Of a DNA stretch of 64,000 nucleotides, positions 49,216 through 61,369 are shown in pieces. The first letter of the stretch is position 1. Every line of letters begins with the position of its first letter. A program made the translations under genes and the position numbers. The stretch comes from Dichetophora obliterata (Eukaryota > Arthropoda > Insecta > Diptera > Sciomyzidae): positions 182,098,888 to 182,162,887 of the forward strand of contig OY986438.1 in the NCBI GenBank assembly GCA_963920525.1. Reading direction: 5' to 3'. The notes below the pieces were generated by a model. That model searched no databases, had not been told where the DNA came from, and saw only the letters and a list, made by a program, of their open reading frames with translations.

Positions 49216-49250
49216 TGTCTGTGTGTGTGTATGTGTGCATGTGTGTGCTA
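49216..49250. repeat. Imperfect (TG)n microsatellite
   Basis: TG dinucleotides with scattered substitutions. Confidence 0.85.
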
Positions 49251-50977
49251 AGTCCTTGTGCAGAATGTTGTTGAATGCTACTTTAAACTTGTGGCAACGA
49301 AATAGGAAAAAATTCCTTTTGCCCCAAGCCATCAGCTGACGAGATGACTGCTCGAGTACATCCTTGTGGACGTCGCGTCGCTTCGCGCAAGCTGCTTTAA
49401 AGTAGCAAAATACCAAAGCAAAAGAGTGGAGACAGAGAAGGGTGTAGAAGAAAAACTTTAAATACTTTTTACAACGTTTTTGCTATGAGTTTACAAATAT
49501 TTCCTCTTCCTTAGCACGAGTTGCAAAGATGCTGCATATTTTTAAAGGAATAAATTATTTCTTCCTGCTTTTCCTGCTGCTTGTTTCTTGCATTTTTTTT
49601 TTGTTTTTTGGCTTTTTTTCACTTATTCTTGTTTTTGTTCATGTCTTTGTCCTTCCGCAAGGATTTCTGTGGCTTTTGTTGTGTTGAAGTGCGGAAAATC
49701 TTTTGGGATCGTCCCAAGTTGTGTTAAAAAAAAAAAACGAAAAAAATAAAATAAAAAAAAACTTGAAAATGAAAACTGCGAGTTATTTTTTGGCTCATGA
49801 TGGTTGAGTCGGTTTTATTTTTCTAGTTAAATCTTCTTATTGTTGGTATCTTAAAGTTTTTATTTTTGTATTTTGACTGCTGCTGCCATTCCAATTACCA
49901 GTTATTTAAGCTATTTCTGTTTCCGCTTGCTCTATCCTATGCAAAGAAGAGTGAAAGTCCTGCTGCCTGGTAATGTTGTGTAAAGTTTGAAAAGGTTAAT
50001 CTGCATAGTTTAACCTAAAGAATTTTTATTAAATTCACTTCATGAATGTTTGTTGTGGATTCTTCTGTTGTGGGTTGTTGCGTTGGTGTCCTTTGGTTGG
50101 CAAATTGTCTGGGTTGGTTTAGAATAATGGTTAAAAAAAATATGCTAAGAAGCAAATGTATTTTGTGTGAATAACGCTGTGAAGTGCAAAAATTTTCATT
50201 TGATTATACAAATTTGTATAATAGCCTAAATGAGTGTTTTACCATTTGGGTATTTTTATAAATATATATCTGATGCTTAAATAAATTACTAGATAATTTT
50301 ATTAAGCAATTTTGTTGGAGAAAATGGGAGGTTTTGTGCATTAGATAAATTTCAATAGCTTTCGTGTAGTGTTTTTTTTTAAATTTGATTACAATAGCAA
50401 TTAATCTATTATATTGGAGAAAAGCTTAATTTTTTCTACCTGTAGATAAGTAAAGAGCTTTGAATTTAATGGATAAGCACTTTTATACTAGATGGGAAGT
50501 TGATTTCAGGTTACTTACTAAAACCTATCTGCACTTAGGTTGAATGTTATAAAGTCTTCGTTTGATGTTAAATATTGTGACTGTATTGACAAGTTTCATT
50601 GAAAACTACTCAAACACTATGCAATTAATAAAAGCTAGCGATAAATGGTTTAAATCATACTTTTCTGTGCTTATGTGGCTTTATTAATCAAAGACTTCTG
50701 ACACATTTCATCAAATGTAAATCTTGGCTAATTAAAATCACTTTCTGACTTGACTCTATACCAAAAACCCTTAAAATATTTCCTTCTCTTTACATTTGCA
50801 TATAACTGAAGCTGACATAAGTTGCTATCGAATGTAAAATCTTCAGCTTTGAATAAACAACAACTTTAACAACTCACATACATATATTCATTCGCCTAAG
50901 GATATGCAAAATAAACTAACTCATTTGCTGATGTCAAACAACGTGAACTAATATAATTGCTTTTATGACAGAAAAGC

Positions 50978-51009
50978 AAGAGAGAGGAGAGAGAGAGAGA
51001 GAGAGAGAA
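50978..51009. repeat. (GA)n microsatellite
   Basis: About fourteen GA units with one interruption. Confidence 0.9.
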
Positions 51010-51152
51010 GAATAAAGAATAAGAGGATAAGATAGAAAAAAAAGCAATATTTCTGCAGATACTCAGATACTTGAAAATAAATTTAAAGCACTTAAGTTAT
51101 GCTTATTAAATGAGAGTTATGGGAAGAATAACATACAACCGTTACGAGTTAG

Positions 51153-51357
51153 TGCTCCAGAAAATATGTAGCACTAATTAAACAGCTCCTATGAAACAAG
51201 TATCTCCAGCATAGCACACATACGTAAGCACAAACTTAGCAGCCAACCTTAAAGTATGCAACACTAATTAAACATAGCCGACTAATGCACAGCCAACACA
51301 TAGCGAAATAACTGATGAACGCTCCAAAAAATATGCAACTCTAATTAAACAGCTCCC
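51153..51357 (+). promoter_or_regulatory. Three spaced copies of an ATATGCAAC-CTAATTAAAC block
   Basis: The core (A)TATGYARCWCTAATTAAAC occurs at about 51165, 51255 and 51332, with flanking GCTCC on two copies. TAATTA cores are 90 and 77 bp apart. TAATTA is a standard homeodomain core and ATGCAA resembles a POU half-site. The repeat is seen; a regulatory role is inference, and a decayed tandem duplication is the alternative. Confidence 0.3.
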
Positions 51358-51726
51358 ACAACAAGGCAAATAAACATCAAAATATATGCAAAATTATATT
51401 TTAAGCAGGCATTCTAAAATTGTATGAATATTTGAGCGAAAATTGTGTGAACACCAAATATCTTGCATATCGTTGGGCTCACTTACTGTTCAGAGCACAG
51501 AGTGCGTGACTGGTATGTGTACCAGCAACTATTGCAAATAGTTTTGTTAACACTGCATATGTTCATACATATGTATATATCAGTACCGAACTTTCGATAA
51601 AAATTGTGAGCCAATTGCTTCAGGGCCTCGCTATTTTAGGGGCCTCCAAATATCCATATCGGAAACAAAAGAAAAATTTCAAATGAAATTAGAATAAATT
51701 TAGTATTACAAAAAAAAAAATAAATG

Positions 51727-51846
51727 TTACATTACACCTTTTTTATACTTTTATTATACAACACTCGAACAAATGGTAGGTTTCTTCTTCTATGATTTTA
51801 TTTAAGTGAAAGAACCGATAAGTGCTTAAAAAGGGGGTGTAATGTA
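51727..51846. repeat. Small fold-back, ~120 bp
   Basis: TACATTACACCTTTTTT at 51727 is complementary to AAAAAGGGGGTGTAATGTA at 51828-51846. Possibly a tiny MITE. Confidence 0.45.
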
Positions 51847-52633
51847 TTTGAACAAATTTTTTAATTAAATTATTTTGGGGGTTTAGTTTTTACATAACCA
51901 AAAGCAATAACTACAAATTAATTGTTTGATGATCAAATCTTAAAAAAACACTCGTATGTTTATTATGTTACTATAAATTTATTTTCATAGTAAGGCACCT
52001 TCTGGTGCCATATTCAGTTTAATGTAACATCACATAGGCTATAACCTAAGACCATAGACTCTAAAGCTCTTTGCCGACAACCATTTCCCGGGGTCTACCA
52101 CATTGATTGGAACTCCAACGAACCTTTACAGACAGGGCACAGAAAACAAAAACATAATAGATTGGAGATTATTCAGATCAATCTTTAACGAGGACTGGAT
52201 AAAATAAGCTCTCAGAACATTCGACCCATACATGGCAGCTGGAGCAGACGGCATCTTTCCTGCACTCCTGATAAATAGCCTAGAACCACTAATGCCTTCC
52301 TAATCGCTATTTTTAGGAAGAGCTTTGCATGGGTTACTATACCCAACACCTGAAGAGAGGTTATTGTTAGATTTATTCCCAAAACAGATAGTAGACTTTC
52401 TGATCTACCGAAGTCTTGTAGACTAATAAGCCTCACTTCTTTTCTCCTAAAAATTATGGAGAAAATTGTTGATCGGCATGTCAAAGTCAATATGCATATC
52501 AATCAGGGAAAAAACGACTTATGCTTTTCAAATCCTTACAAACAAGTTTGAAAAATCATTGGGGAATAAAGAATATGTAATCATGGGCTTCCTAGACATT
52601 GGAGGTGCTTTTGATTACACCGATTTGCTTATA

Positions 52634-53936
52634 CAGGGTCCGCCATCTAACGTTTTTTTTCAACTAGTTCTTATTTCGTGAATGGTAACACTTAGCTCAT
52701 GTCTGATTTGACAAATAATTAGTTTTATTCTTCCGCTGAACGAATATGTTTGTGTATACGCTTGAACAACGCTGGGAAATATTGCGACATTACTTTGAAA
52801 ATCATGGTAATGTTGCAGAATGTGTGCGAAAATTGCGTACGGATTTTGGAAGAAGAGAAGCACAGTCAGCTCCACAAGTTCGTTATCTTGTGAAAAAAGT
52901 GAAAGAAACTGGCATCCTCATCGATAAACCAAAGCGTGAAAAGCCAAAAGCAGTGCGTACACCCGAGAATATTGCTGCTGTGGCAGAAAGTGTGCGTGAA
53001 GCGCCATCAACATCAATTCACCGTCATTCTCAACAATTGAACATATCGGAGACATCATTGAGACGAATTTTGCATAAAGACCTTGGTATGCCGCCATACA
53101 AAGTCCAATTGGTTCAGGAGTTGAAGCCAACTGACCATCCAATGCGTTTTTGCTTCGCTAAGTGGGCCTGCGATCGACTTACAGAAGTTGCCGATTTTGC
53201 CAAAAAAAATCATCTTTTCAGATGAAGCTCATTTTGATCTTGGAGGGTATGTAAACAAGCAAAATTGTTGCATTTGGGGCACACAAAACCTGCACGCATA
53301 CATTGAAAAGCCGCTGCACCCAAAACGAGTCACTGTTTGGTGCGGATTTTGGTCCAGAGGCATAATTGGGCCATTTTTCTTCGAAAATGAGCAAGGAGTG
53401 GTCGTTACAGTCAATGGCGATCGTTATCGGGCCATGTTGAACGAGTTTTTGTGCACAAATGTTGAAGAGGAGGATATTGGCAACATTTGGTTTCAACAGG
53501 ATGGCGCTACGTGCCACACAGCCGAAGCTACACTCGATGTTTTGCGCCCTGTTTTTGAAGATCGCATTATCAGCCGCAGAGCTGATGTCGTTTGGCCACC
53601 TCGGAGCTGCGATTTGACACCGTTGGACTATTATTTGTGGGGTGCCCTCAAAGATAAGTGTTACGCCGACAAGCCAGAGACAATTGACGCTTTAAAGGAC
53701 AATATTCGTGAAGCCATTGGTGAAATACAGCTGCACACAATCGATAATGTGCTTAAAAATTGGACCGATCGTGTAGGCTACTGCATGGCTAGCCAAGGCA
53801 GCCATTTGAGTGAAATTATTTTTCATTATTAACTGGAAGGATTTTACTTTCAAATAAAAAAAGAAATTTGAGAAAATATCCAGTAGTTTTTTTTTAGAAT
53901 TTTCAAAAAAAAAAAGAAGTTATTTGGCGGACCCTG
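52634..53936 (+). mobile_element. rosa-type mariner, young, inserted in the LINE
   Basis: The ends are CAGGGTCCGCCATCT and the complement of CAGGGTCCGCCA-A; TA borders at 52632-52633 and 53937-53938. 1303 bp. The LINE reading resumes after the element. The transposase has a single visible lesion, so this is among the youngest insertions here. Confidence 0.92.
52746..53832 (+). pseudogene. Mariner DD41D transposase with one frameshift
   Basis: ATG 52746 begins MFVYTLEQRWEILRHYFENH, a helix-turn-helix start. The frame runs 159 codons and ends in TGA at 53223-53225. The second frame resumes at KKIIFSDEAHF and runs to TAA at 53830-53832. The join is an eight-A run at 53202-53209, where seven As would keep one frame of about 360 residues, so a single-base homopolymer insertion (or a sequencing error) accounts for the break. 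Catalytic residues: Asp 53221-53223 (FSDEAHF), Asp 53500-53502 (QQDGATCH), Asp 53626-53628 (TPLDYYLWG). Forty-one residues separate the last two, the DD41D spacing of the rosa group known from tephritid flies. AATAAA follows at about 53852. Confidence 0.9.
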
Positions 53937-55839
53937 TATAAGCGAATGCATCTAGCGTAAAGGTGTAAGAACAAGTACTTGGGTGCATAACTTGCTAAAA
54001 GTCAAAAATATGAAATCAACTTTGGGTACGGCAGAACTCATAGTACTCGCCGCAAAAGGTCGTCCACAAGGAGGAGTTTTCACTCCAGTATTGTGGTCCA
54101 TTGTAGATGATGAACTCTTAGCTCAAATGGCTTCGATGTGCAGGGTTATGCTGATTACATCGTAATTCTTATCAGAGGAAAATACGAGGATACTTTATCA
54201 TATCTCCTCCAGAAAGTACCTAAATGGTGCTGGTTAACAGAGCACAATGTCAACCCTTCGAAAACCAACATCATCGTCTTTACCAGGAAAAGAGTCAGAG
54301 AAAATCTAACTGAAGCTACTCTTTTCGGTGAAACTATAAACTTCTCAAAAAGAGTCAAATACTTAGGTGCGACGCTTGATGAGAAATTCACATGGAACCC
54401 ACACTTAAAAAACACCATAAACTAAGCAATAGCCTCATTACGGGTCAGCAGAAGTTTTATAGGTAAAAACTGGAGCCTAAGTTCCAAACTAGCCATGTGG
54501 ATGTATACTTCCATCACAAAACCTATCGTCTTATATGCTGCACCAATATGATGGAGTAAGACGATCCAAAAAACAGCTCAAACCAAGCTCAGCAAGTTGC
54601 AACTTCTAGCTTGTGTCTGTATCACACGAGCGATGCGTACTGCTCCAACTGCTGCCTTGGAGATTTTGCTTGGTATACCACCATAACATCTTCTTGCCAA
54701 GAAAGAAGCTCAGATCTTCACAATCAGGCTCATCATTAACAACAATTTGTACATACCAAGTAGCATTTAGCCAGTGCTATTAGACGAAATAACTAAGGGC
54801 GAAAATATAAGGTTATTACCTTGCGATCTCTGCCTCCCAAAATACAGCTTCTGCTAAAACTTCCAAGTCTCCTTCGCAAGCAGAACCACATGGGAAACAG
54901 AAAGGCCACGGTTTACTGGTGACTATAAAGCCTGGTATACTGATACCTCAAAGACAAATGAAGGTGTGGGAGCTGGCGTTTTTTGGCTTAAGGCAGGGAA
55001 AACCTATATATGCCAGCATGGGCACAGGTACCTCAGTTTTCCAAGCTAAAATCCGTACAATTGAGATCTGCCTAAGAGAGTATGTAAACAGTTCCACTAG
55101 GAACAAAAACATTTATATTCACTCTGACAGCAAAGCTGCTCTACTTGCACTTAGCGCATATAAAATAACGTCTAAACTCACTCGTGAGCAGCCTACAGCT
55201 GCTTATCAAAGTGTCTACCCATAACAGAGTCTACCTCATTTGGGTACCAGATCATAGCAGCTATTTAGGAATCGAGATTGCGGACGAACTAGCCAGGAAA
55301 GGAGCTGCAAGTTCCTCCATAGGCCCAGAACCATTCTGCAAGCTACCATGGGGCACTATGTGCCATAACATAAAAATGTGGCTTAACAGAGAGGCTCTTC
55401 ATTACTGGAGAGAAACCGAAGGTAACAGACAGGCAAAAACATTCAGGCCAACCAATTCGCTTCAAAGAACGAAACAATTCCTTACTTTAAGTGTAACATC
55501 TATTAGACTCGTCGCAGGTTTCCTAACTGGATATTGCAAGGTAAGAAAAGCACTTATCAACCATGGGTATAGTCCAGGAAAATCTGTGTAGATTATGTGA
55601 CGAAGATAAAGAAACAGCAGAGCATATTTTGTGTCACTGTAACGGTCTAATTAGGAACCGACTTCGGTACTTAAGTGCATTGTACCTTGAATCGCACCAA
55701 ATAGCGGATAGTTTACGCAAGGATATCGCTCTGTTTCTAACGGATTTTACGATTAAGGATGAGCTTTAACTTATAGAGTTCTATTACAATAGGCCCTTGA
55801 GGCTGCAGTAACTAGGTGACTAGCTCCCTCCCCACTTAA

Positions 55840-56215
55840 CTATCTAGACTATAGCCCGCGGATAATCAAAACGCTTCCAAAGATACCTTATTTATCAAAT
55901 TATGATAAGTAGTTCAGAAGTCAGGGTCTTACTTCACTTTCTAGACGGCAACATATTGAATTAAATGTGACGTCGTTTATTTCTAACGAGTTTATTTCAA
56001 AAAGTTTCTAACGATACCTTATTTGCTTATTTAACTAAACAAATTTTTTTCAGACCATGACCTTATGTCCTCTAGAGGGCGCTATATTAAATTAAATGTG
56101 ACAACACATAGCCTATTACCAGCGGACGAGGAAAACGCTTTCAACGATATTTCATTTGTCAAATAATGATAAGTACTGCAAAAGTGAGATACACGCATAC
56201 ATACATACCGATCAA
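55840..56215. repeat. Three degenerate tandem units of ~120-130 bp
   Basis: Units share AACGCTTYCAANGATA-CTTATTT, AATNATGATAAGTA and TATTRAATTAAATGTGAC blocks (for example 55870, 56004, 56133). A CATA run at 56196-56208 ends the region. No coding. Confidence 0.6.
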
Positions 56216-56399
56216 ACACATATACCGCTCCTTTTGATTCGCCGTAGTCAGATAAAAAAGAGTGTTCCCAGGTAAAACATTTTATGTGTGAAATTTTTAA
56301 TCTGGCAGATATCTGTAGCAATATGTGAAACATATTGAAATTGAGGCAAGTTTTATGCCCTTACTTTAGTCAAATCAAGTTACCAAGCGATCCTTTCAA
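56216..56399. other. Unclassified DNA
   Basis: Nothing recognised. Confidence 0.3.
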
Positions 56400-56580
56400 C
56401 AAATTTTACTGCCACTACCAACTAAAACTTTTTGTCGAAAATTGATGAGTTTCTTTTTTATTTAGAAATCAGGAAAGAAACTTTAGAGCGTAGAACCATG
56501 ACCTTGTTGGGATTCAAACACTGGACCCCTGGATGATAGTCACGCATTTACCATGACTAGACTGCCGAGATCATCTTATT
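56400..56580 (-). repeat. tRNA-derived SINE
   Basis: On the minus strand an A box (TAGTCATGGTAAATGCG) and a B box (GTTTGAATCCC; plus 56508-56518) are properly spaced. The body toward lower coordinates is AT-rich. Confidence 0.55.
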
Positions 56581-57079
56581 TGCCTTCGAATGAATCTCAA
56601 TTTAGTATTATTAAAATTACATTTGCTATAATAAATACTGTTTTTAACAATTTATTTATAAGGAAATAATGTAATATTTTAAAATAGCTTGATTCAAAAT
56701 TTTTCTAAGGATAGAGTCAGAAAATGATCAGAAAATTTTTATTGTAATAAGGTTCTGATTGCAAACTTGATGCACCTTTTGATATTTATCGTAATCAGGT
56801 CACCGGATTCTGAAAATAAATTAATTATATTTTGATAAGGACCTATTATTGAAACCTATCTTATCCTCCTTGAGTGAGAAAAGCCTTAGGAAAACCTAAT
56901 TAGATATTAATCATTATTAGATATTAGATAGTCTTCCTTAAAAGGACTTTTTCTATCAAAGCAGGATTATATCCGCACTTAAATGAGGTACGCAGGTAAA
57001 TTTATGTTTAATTCGCTTATTTGGGGCTTCAAGATCTCATTAAGAGCTTCTACAATTTATTTGAAAGAGGATTACAAAG
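56581..57079. other. AT-rich DNA
   Basis: No element recognised. Confidence 0.3.
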
Positions 57080-57420
57080 GTTCATCTTCTATTAATTCTC
57101 GTAGCCATCGACGTAATCTTGGTTGCCTCATCCCTCTGTATAGGCACTACAATGATGATGTTTTCAAGGGATATGCATGACCTGACGCCAACAGCCCATG
57201 TATTTCCCAAGTCCACTCGGATAGCTTACCAGGCCCACCACTTTACTATTGCTTGATGCCAAACAGAACCTCGCATTACAATGATAATAAGTTTTGTAGT
57301 CGCACTGTAAAGTTGTGAAATAGTCTCCCTGCGAGCGTGATTTCATACCATTTTTAGCAAATTTAAAACAAATCTTCACCGGCGCTACTACATCTATCCA
57401 TCCTCCAACTTAGTATCACC
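57080..57420 (+). pseudogene. C-terminal scrap of another LINE
   Basis: In shifting frames the plus strand reads AHVFPKSTRIAYQAHHFTIA, then SHYNDNKFCSRTVKL, a stop where Trp is expected, and NSLPASV. The pattern FPRSTRLAxQAHxF...FxxRTxxLWNSLPxxVF is a common C-terminal block of CR1/Jockey-like LINE proteins. Short, with frameshifts and stops. Not the same element as at 52040. Confidence 0.55.
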
Positions 57421-58436
57421 CATTTTCCGAATCAACAAAATGCTAATACATTTGAGTAATACATTTGAAAATACATAAGGAGTATCACCTAATGGATGGT
57501 TTAGGAAAAAAAAAGTCTACTGATTTCCACTTGGGGTCCTAAGATTTAAAATTCCTTTTTCAAAATTTAAGTTTATTCGAAGTAGAAATTCTAATTTTAA
57601 TCCAAAAAAATTCTTTCAATAACTTATGTCTCAATCAACATTTATAAGATGTCTCCAAAAATCAATATCCTCAGGGCCTTCAATTGTTAATGCGGCACTG
57701 ACCTGACTCTATGTTTATATGTGCCATGAATGTATGTGTGCCTGCGCGTGTGTGTGTGCATTTGAACATTTGGCATATGTTTGTTTTTTGACTCTATGCT
57801 TGATTATAATTAATTTTCAAAGCATAGCTTCGGGCAACCATGTTTTATGTTAACTTTTGATGATTTTGTTATGTTAAGTCTGAAACTTTGAGCATTGTAT
57901 ATATGTTTTTTTTTTTTAATGTTTTGCGAGGAGCTGTGCACATTTGAAGCCACTTCCAAGAATAGCTAATAAAATGCTTTGCTTGTTGTTTCCACATTAT
58001 GAACGCAAAAAAAGAGAAATTTGTAACCATTTCTTTAACGCATATTTTAAACTTATTATTATTGTTTTCTGTGTTTTTTTTTTCAAATGTATGAAATATT
58101 AAAACAAAAGTTTATTTCTTATATGGGCATTTCCACAGAAAAGTCTACCGTGAGCAAAAAATTAAAACTTATTAAAAACTTATTATTTGATGATGTTATC
58201 TAAGAGAAACATGCTCATTTTATTAGTTTAAGCAATTTCTACTAAAATTCATTAACCATGATGAGATCAAACCATCTGCACTGTTTCAAAAATGTATTTT
58301 TTATTTTTCGTAAATGTTTATTAAATATTTCGTAAGCTTTTTTGTTTTAGTCAAAATGAAAGGCATTCGATTAAGATAATGAAAAAAAGTTGAGGCAAGC
58401 AAAGGATAATATATTAACTATATTTTTAATTACTTA
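57421..58436. other. Mixed, partly unique DNA
   Basis: Contains a short TG run (57747-57758) and poly-T at 57908-57918. No gene. Confidence 0.3.
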
Positions 58437-58893
58437 ATAACATAATTACTTAACTAACTTATTACTAAATTACCCAATTTAACTGCAACGGAAATTTAAG
58501 TAACATAACGCCCAGATCAAAAAGCCTAATAAAAAAAAACAGAGAAGATTTTTAAATTTATACACTTGGAAAATAAACTTATGTTATTTTACACCCTTCT
58601 AAAAAAAAATTGTGTACAAAAAGTCTTGCTCAATTTAGAGAGTTTTGCAATTTTGCAACCCAAGTCAAAAATTACTTCCGTTTTTTGTAACGTAACGCCA
58701 GCACATATTTTTGCTTATATTTTTAAATCCTTTGGGTTCATTGTTGTCATTGTTTGTACTTAAAATAATGCTACTTAATTACTACTCAAATATAAAAAAG
58801 CCTTTTCAAAAATTAGGCATTTTCATTCTGTTTTTTTTTTTAATATTTCTTCGTACAAATCGTCCGTAACGCCAGTTTGGAAATTCCCACACT
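58437..58893 (+). repeat. Dispersed repeat family X, copy 2
   Basis: Direct-orientation match to 19005-19412, ending at the same TTTGGAAATNCCCACAC. The shared end point suggests a true element border. Confidence 0.7.
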
Positions 58894-59340
58894 GAAAATA
58901 TAAATTGTGTATGCGTTCATAAAAAAGCAAAATGAATTTTGTGTTCACTGATTGTATATACTCTTACAGAAGCTCCAGGTAATTATATATAGCTTGAATG
59001 TATTCATACAAAAGCTTATGTAAAATACGAAAAAATTTATGTAAGAGAGCATAAAAACGTTCACAAATCTGGCGTATACAAAATGTATGAACGGAAACAC
59101 TGTCTTCGAGTATTTAGTTATAGGTTCTGTGCTTTCATACATGAGGTCACGTTCTCTAAAATTCTCTTGATGGTTATTGTATATTCATGAGATAGGTGTA
59201 CTCATACATGAGTCTGTGTATAACGCACTGTCTCTATGCAATTGTACATGACCTCAGTACGCTTATAGGTAATGTAATGTAAGAGTTCACTATTTCTATG
59301 CAATTATTCATAGAGATTGTGAAAATTCTTAGGAACTGTT
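58889..59340. repeat. Region of repeated TTCATACA/CATGAG motifs
   Basis: Begins CACACTGAAAATATAAA directly at the end of repeat X. Multiple TTCATACAWRAG and TATGAAC motifs at irregular 50-80 bp intervals, in the style of 63300-63860. Confidence 0.4.
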
Positions 59341-59689
59341 AGTTCGTCGAATACAATTTGCTGCTGTAATCTTACTTTTTATTGCTTTGTTGTTGTGTTA
59401 GAATCGCTACTATCTTGCGTTCGTTTGTTTATTTTTGTGTGTTGAATACGCCAGTATGTTTGTTGTTTTAATTCTTCATTGAGCTTCAAATCATATCTTT
59501 ATTAGCAACAATTAAGCAACAGTTGTAAAAAGTTATTTCAGTTTTGTTTCCCGATTTGAACGGACGTTCAAAACTGGAATTTCAGCTCAGCTAAAACAAA
59601 AGATACAAAATTTGTTGACATTTCGTGGGCTTATATCAGAATTTCAGCTCCGCTATAGCACATAACACGATAGTAGTTTATATATTACT

Positions 59690-61369
59690 AGCTGAACCCG
59701 GTGTGCTTCGCTACCCTCCTCGTATAAAATAAAATTAAAAGTATTTATATATTTACAAAACTTTATTTATTTAATTTAATTATTGCAATGCTTCGCCTCT
59801 TTTTTTGTTGTAAACCAATTAGAATTCAGCACTGAATCGCATGTAATTTGCTTCATGCTCACCCTTTTTATTTTTAGACCAGAGAATGAGAATGGGGTTA
59901 CCCCACTCTCTATTTTAATTAACACGTATTATAAAATCAGCTGTTTTGAAGACAGTGGTGGAAGAAAGAGAATGGGGCTACCCCACTATTTAATTAATAT
60001 GTATTTTAAATTTGAGGTAAAGCCGTTAATAAACGTAGTAAAAAAGAAGGTGCAGAAGTGTGCATGGTCGAAAAATATTATCATGTAATAAGTATTCCTG
60101 AGTCAAAGCTGAACGCTGTGAAAATTTAAGATCGGTTATCAGGTCCAGCCTCCAATATAAATATCACAAACAAAGAGGCGTGCTCCGCCCACTTTTCTTT
60201 TGGTACGTATTTCTATTCATGCCAATACCATATATAGCAAATACTGCCGCCGTTGGTCAAAAAATGCCCAAGATATGACGATTTTAAATTTTGGGTTATG
60301 TGGGCGAGGCCACGCCGCTTCGTCCACTCACAACTTTATATAGTCAAGCATTTATTATTTCGTAAGAATATCCTATTGTGAAAATTTAATGACGATCGGT
60401 CCAGTAGTTAAGACTATATTGCGATTTTTAATTTTCCTAAAAATGGGCGTGGTCCCACCCAGTTTTCTCCTGGTACGTATTCCTAATTATGCCAATACCC
60501 TATGTACCAAATAGCATCAACGTAGGTCAAAAAATGCCCAAAATATGGCGATTTAAATTTTTGGGTTATATGGGCAGTGCCACGCCCCTTTGTCCAATAA
60601 AAACTTCATATAGCCTATTATTCTTTCCTGAGTCATAGTAAAATGCTGTGTAAGTTTCAGGAAGTTCGGTCCAAGGGTTTGGCCTCCTATAAAGCACAAA
60701 CAAACAAACAAACGAACAGACAGACAGACATTCATTTTTATATATATAGATTGAAAGCAGATTAATTATAATTAAAGTAAAATGGGGCGAAAAAGGGGAT
60801 TTGGTAATAAAAAAATCTATGGCTACCTTACCTGTAGATAAAAAGTATATAAAACTTTAGGTAAATACATATTACAAAAAAAGTATTTTGTATAGCAAAC
60901 ATTGTTAGTGGTATAAGTAAGTATCTGAATTAAAAAAGGGGCGGTGAAGTGGGCGTGGTTCATAGTAATATGGCGACGTTAACAGTATTAAGAGCAATAT
61001 ACACCAAATAAAAAATAATCCGTTGGAAGGAACAAATTTGTACAGAGAACAAAAAGTTTAAAACTTAAATTTGGCGTGAAAAGGGGCGTGAAAGGGGGCG
61101 TGGCGTAAGAAATGTTTATTTCTACCTCGCCTGGAGTATAATGTGTATACAATTTGAAGTAAATCTGTTAAAAACTATATGGGAGCAATTACATCATTTT
61201 AAAAAAGTGGGCGTAAAAGTGGGCGTGGTGGAAAAAAGTACCCTATTAATCATGCCATAGTCCCAGTTAAATGCTGTGCAAATTTTAGGAAGATCGGTCT
61301 GGAGGTTTGGTCTCCTATAAGGTACAAACAAACAAATAAACAAACACACATTCCATTCCATTTTATATA
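59690..61369 (+). repeat. Dispersed repeat with GTGGGCGTGG motifs, at least two copies
   Basis: Starts CTAGCTGAACCCGGTGTGCT, a sequence type widespread in arthropod repeats. Internal duplication: 60225-60345 and 60490-60600 share TGCCAATACC and AAAAAATGCCCAARATATG. A ~95-bp direct repeat with GAGAATGGGGYTACCCCACT occurs at 59882 and 59969. GGGCGTGG recurs from 60444 onward. CAAA/CAGA tails with CATTYATTTTTATATATATA-type ends occur at 60692-60751 and 61322-61369; the second is cut by the Tc1 at 61370. Confidence 0.6.

Larger units (their letters stand above)
48258..51725. other. Long mostly unique stretch without a recognised gene
   Basis: Contains CAA-rich segments (49000-49040), a TG repeat, a GA repeat and the TAATTA cluster annotated below. 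Open frames of up to 96 codons show no domain. This is the longest stretch in the window with few transposon traces. Confidence 0.4.
52040..55790 (+). pseudogene. Non-LTR retrotransposon, RT and RNase H, 5'-truncated and broken
   Basis: After removing the mariner at 52634-53936 the reading, in several frames with stops, gives an RT: AAGADGIFPALL (52236), a palm motif A VIMGFLDIGGAFD (52580), GRPQGGVFTPVLWS (54058), and motif C as GYADYIVIL (54141), where YADD has become YADY. Then NVNPSKTNIIVFTRK and VKYLGATLDEKFTW. An RNase H follows: AWYTDTSKTNEGVGAG (54929), IYIHSDSKAAL, VYLIWVPDHSSYLG, IEIADELARKGA. The end has a zinc-knuckle-like CRLCDEDKETAEHILCHC before the stop at 55767-55769. RT-RNase H-CCHC order fits the I/R1/LOA group. 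The endonuclease is absent. Inactive. Confidence 0.88.

Noticed and set aside
53218..53517. Minus-strand frames across the mariner
   Set aside because: Shadows of the plus-strand transposase, which carries the DD41D motifs.
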